A program made the position numbers and the translations under genes. From contig CAKTLJ010000003.1 of assembly GCA_934572535.1 (NCBI GenBank), positions 53,248 through 117,247 on the forward strand: a stretch of DNA of 64,000 nucleotides, read 5' to 3'. Numbering within the stretch: position 1 is the stretch's first letter; the number at the start of each line of letters is the position of its first letter. This DNA comes from an uncultured Eubacteriales bacterium (GTDB lineage Bacteria > Bacillota > Clostridia > Oscillospirales > Oscillospiraceae). The notes beneath the pieces are model-generated. The model was not told the DNA's origin. It worked only from the letters and a program-made list of their open reading frames with translations, and searched no databases. Below are positions 61,894-64,000 of this stretch, one piece after another.

Positions 61894-63504
61894 TTGACTC
61901 TGATCTTACTCACAGCCGCCATCGTCATCATCGCCTGTGTCCTCTGCAACAGGATCTCCAGCAAGCTGGGCGTCCCCACCCTGCTGGCCTTCATTTTGCT
62001 GGGCATGTTTTTCGGCTCCGACGGCCTGGTCAAGATCCCCTTCAGCAACTACCTGCTGGCCGAGGATATCTGTAGCCTGGCCCTCATCTTCATCATGTTC
62101 TACGGCGGCTTCGGCACCAAATGGAGCGAGGCCCACCCGGTCGCCGTAAAAGCCGTTCTCCTCTCCTCCCTGGGCACCATCGGCACGGCGGGTCTGGTCG
62201 GCCTGTTCGGCTGGCTCGTCTTGCGCCTCCCCCTGCTGGAGAGCTTCCTGCTGGGCTCCGTCATCAGCTCCACCGACGCCGCCTCGGTCTTCTCCATTCT
62301 CCGCTCCAAACGCCTGAACCTGCGGTACAACACCGCCTCCCTGCTGGAGGTGGAGAGCGGCAGTAACGACCCCTTTTCCTACATGCTCACCGTCATCGTC
62401 CTCTCCCTGATGAGCGGCGGGGCCTCTCCCAGGGCCTTTGCCATCCAGATCCTCGCCCAGCTCTTCTGGGGCGGTGCGTTCGGCGTGGTCGCCGCGCTGG
62501 TGGCCCGGACCTTCCTCAAGCGGTTCCGCTTCACCTCCGAGGGCTTTGACGCCATCTTCCTGGTCGCCGTGGCCCTGATCTCCTACGCTGCCCCCACCCT
62601 CTTGGGGGGCAACGGATATTTGAGCGTCTATCTCACCGGCATCCTCCTGGGCAACCACCCCATCCAGAACAAGCAGGCGCTGGTGAACTTCTTCGACGGG
62701 GCCACCGGCCTGATGCAGATGCTGCTCTTCTTCCTGCTGGGACTTCTCTCCTTCCCCTCCCAGCTTCCGAGCGTCATCCCCACCGCCCTGGCCACGGCCC
62801 TCTTCCTGACCTTCGTGGCCCGGCCCCTGGCCGTGGGCCTCATTCTGGGCTCCTTCCGCAGCTCCTTCCGCCAGATCGCCCTGGTCTCCTGGTCGGGGCT
62901 GCGCGGCGCGGCCTCCATCGTCTTCTCCATTCTGGCCATCACCAGCCCGGCGGTCATGGATTTTGACATCTACCACATCGTCTTCTTCATCGTCCTCTTC
63001 TCCATCCTCATCCAGGGGACCCTTCTCCCCCTGGTCGCCCGGAAGCTGGACATGACCGACACGGACGCCGACGTCATGAAGACCTTCACCGACTACACCG
63101 ACGAGGTCCCCGTGGAGTTTCTCCGCTGTACCGTGGCCCCCGGCCATCCCTGGAGCGGAAAGGCCATCCGGGAACTGGCCATGCCCCCGGAATGCCTGCT
63201 CGTGCTGCTCATCCGGGGATCAGAAAAGCTGGTCCCTCGCGGCGACACCGTTCTGGAGCCTGGCGACCGCCTGATCCTCAGCGGCCGCGCCGGCGGCGAG
63301 ACCGAGGGCGTCCACCTCTACGAAAAGACCATCAAGCGGCGGGACCCCTGGCTCTACCGGCCCCTGGCCGACCTGAACACCGAGGAAAAGCTCATCATCA
63401 CCATCCGCCGGGACGGAGAGGTCATCATCCCCAGCGGAGACACCGTCCTGGCGGTGGGGGACGTTCTCCTCATCAACGACATGGACGGCGACCCTCTGAC
63501 CTGA
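61894..63504 (+). CDS. CPA1-type cation/proton antiporter, CvrA/NhaP2-like
   Basis: 536 residues. Twelve or so helices in the first 390 residues; FGTKWSEAHPVAVKAVLLSSLGT, SSTDAASVFSIL and ESGSNDPFSYMLTV carry the ND ion-binding motif of the CPA family. Two RCK-C type domains at about 400-475 and 485-536. TTG at 61894 with AAGGAGG six bases ahead. Likely exchanges potassium or sodium for protons. Divergent from the dcw promoter. The next small gene may be cotranscribed. Confidence 0.9.
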   Translation: MTLILLTAAIVIIACVLCNRISSKLGVPTLLAFILLGMFFGSDGLVKIPFSNYLLAEDICSLALIFIMFYGGFGTKWSEAHPVAVKAVLLSSLGTIGTAGLVGLFGWLVLRLPLLESFLLGSVISSTDAASVFSILRSKRLNLRYNTASLLEVESGSNDPFSYMLTVIVLSLMSGGASPRAFAIQILAQLFWGGAFGVVAALVARTFLKRFRFTSEGFDAIFLVAVALISYAAPTLLGGNGYLSVYLTGILLGNHPIQNKQALVNFFDGATGLMQMLLFFLLGLLSFPSQLPSVIPTALATALFLTFVARPLAVGLILGSFRSSFRQIALVSWSGLRGAASIVFSILAITSPAVMDFDIYHIVFFIVLFSILIQGTLLPLVARKLDMTDTDADVMKTFTDYTDEVPVEFLRCTVAPGHPWSGKAIRELAMPPECLLVLLIRGSEKLVPRGDTVLEPGDRLILSGRAGGETEGVHLYEKTIKRRDPWLYRPLADLNTEEKLIITIRRDGEVIIPSGDTVLAVGDVLLINDMDGDPLT

Positions 63505-63535
63505 TCCGCCCTCTCCCCGAGAAAGGAGGTCCACT

Positions 63536-63826
63536 ATGGCTCGGCTCATCATCCTCTTCACCTTCCTCACTCCCTTGGCCGTCCTCTTCCTCACCCGGAA
63601 ACGCCCGCTGTGGCAGAGCGTCCTGTGGGTGATCGGCGTTCAGGCGGCCTTATCCGCCCTCTACTGCCTGACCAACGGCATTTCAGCCGGGGACTTCTTC
63701 CAAGGAGACAGCCACGGCACGGTGGTCCTGCTGTTCATCTATGCCTCTGACCTTCTGGCCGCGGTAGGCCTTCTCCTCCGCCTCTTCTGGGCCGCCTGGC
63801 GAAAAGCCACAGGCCGGTCCTCCTGA
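63536..63826 (+). CDS. small membrane protein, unknown function
   Basis: 96 residues with three hydrophobic helices (about 3-20, 26-45 and 62-84) and little else. ATG at 63536 with AAAGGAGG eight bases upstream, so it is surely translated. 31 bases after the antiporter gene, so possibly a partner of it. I do not recognise a family. Confidence 0.7.
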   Translation: MARLIILFTFLTPLAVLFLTRKRPLWQSVLWVIGVQAALSALYCLTNGISAGDFFQGDSHGTVVLLFIYASDLLAAVGLLLRLFWAAWRKATGRSS

Positions 63827-63831
63827 GCAAC

Positions 63832-63860
63832 AAAAAAGGGCTGCCTGGCGGCAGCCCTTC
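63832..63860 (+). terminator. terminator of the antiporter unit
   Basis: AAGGGCTGCC pairs with GGCAGCCCTT around a 4-nt loop, with an A-run before it and a short T/C tail. Confidence 0.7.
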
Positions 63861-63862
63861 AG

Positions 63863-63893
63863 CTTGTCGAAAAAGGCTGCGCCTTTTCCGACA
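63863..63893 (+). repeat. hairpin repeat (copy 2)
   Basis: Closely matches the hairpin at 10636-10668: CTTGTCGAAAAAGG, then CTGCG, then CCTTTTCCGACA. It also lies behind a plus-strand gene, here just after the terminator. From 63894 to the window end I see no gene; GC-rich small inverted repeats (GTGCGCC/GGCGCAC) occur. Confidence 0.8.
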
Positions 63894-64000
63894 GAAGGGG
63901 ATGGCAGGCCGCCGCGCGCAGGCCCTGTGCGCCTCTGGCGCACACGCCCCACACTTGCGGCCTGAGCAGTATGTTCTCCGACGTACACGCCGCCGGAGAA

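Overview
The window is chromosomal DNA from a GC-rich low-GC-lineage Gram-positive bacterium, most likely a gut member of the Clostridia in the Oscillospiraceae (the Flavonifractor / Pseudoflavonifractor / Lawsonibacter / Intestinimonas neighbourhood). The case rests on strong G/C bias at third codon positions, purine-rich AAGGAGG ribosome binding sites, a SpoVD-type penicillin-binding protein, a T-box leader, singlet glycine riboswitches, KtrAB potassium uptake, and the order of the division and translation genes. The assignment is inferred from gene content and style; no marker such as 16S rRNA is present.

Left part (1-15 kb). The window opens inside a phosphoketolase gene. A glycine riboswitch with its own terminator then controls an AGCS-type sodium:alanine/glycine symporter. 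A second near-identical glycine riboswitch plus terminator follows, but no gene lies behind it. Next come a possible structured RNA on the minus strand, a LysR regulator, and a short stretch with the look of an integrative-element remnant (56-codon basic ORF, XRE regulator, conserved hypothetical) beside a tRNA-Gln(CUG) gene. Within that stretch a 25-bp inverted repeat flanks about 350 bp. After the tRNA lie a large secreted SLH-domain protein, a TrpB2-type tryptophan synthase behind a T-box leader with a likely UGG specifier, a MerR-RDD membrane fusion, and a minus-strand unit with a split transketolase and a transglutaminase-like lipoprotein.

Middle (15-45 kb). A Kef-type antiporter and a PutP symporter with an adjacent TetR gene and a 36-bp perfect palindrome come first. 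A long run of minus-strand housekeeping genes follows: alaX, DUF4430 protein, rnc, acpP, plsX, trmFO, topA, dprA, an RNA 2'-O-methyltransferase, ktrA and ktrB; then lysS-greA, ctpA, a 39-residue membrane microprotein, ftsX-ftsE, a CdaR/PucR-type regulator, a pseudouridine synthase, mscS, and the str-type cluster (L7Ae-like protein, rpsL, rpsG, fusA, tuf) without rpoBC next to it.

Right part (45-64 kb). DUF1294, DNA polymerase IV, a RibU-type riboflavin transporter behind an FMN riboswitch and a SLOG-like protein are followed by a reduced dcw cluster, read on the minus strand as rsmH, ftsL-like, spoVD-like, murE, mraY, ftsW, murG, murA, ftsQ, ftsZ. mraZ, murF, murD, murC, murB and ftsA are not in it. 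The window closes with a second monovalent cation/proton antiporter and a small membrane protein, then a hairpin repeat also seen near 10.6 kb.

Most of the window is ordinary core genome. The spots that deserve a second look are the orphan glycine riboswitch, the possible minus-strand RNA at about 3.1-3.45 kb, the inverted-repeat segment at the end of the XRE gene, the TetR/putP palindrome, and the thinned-out dcw cluster. I did not find a convincing new defence or mobile system, nor any CRISPR array, insertion sequence or rRNA.
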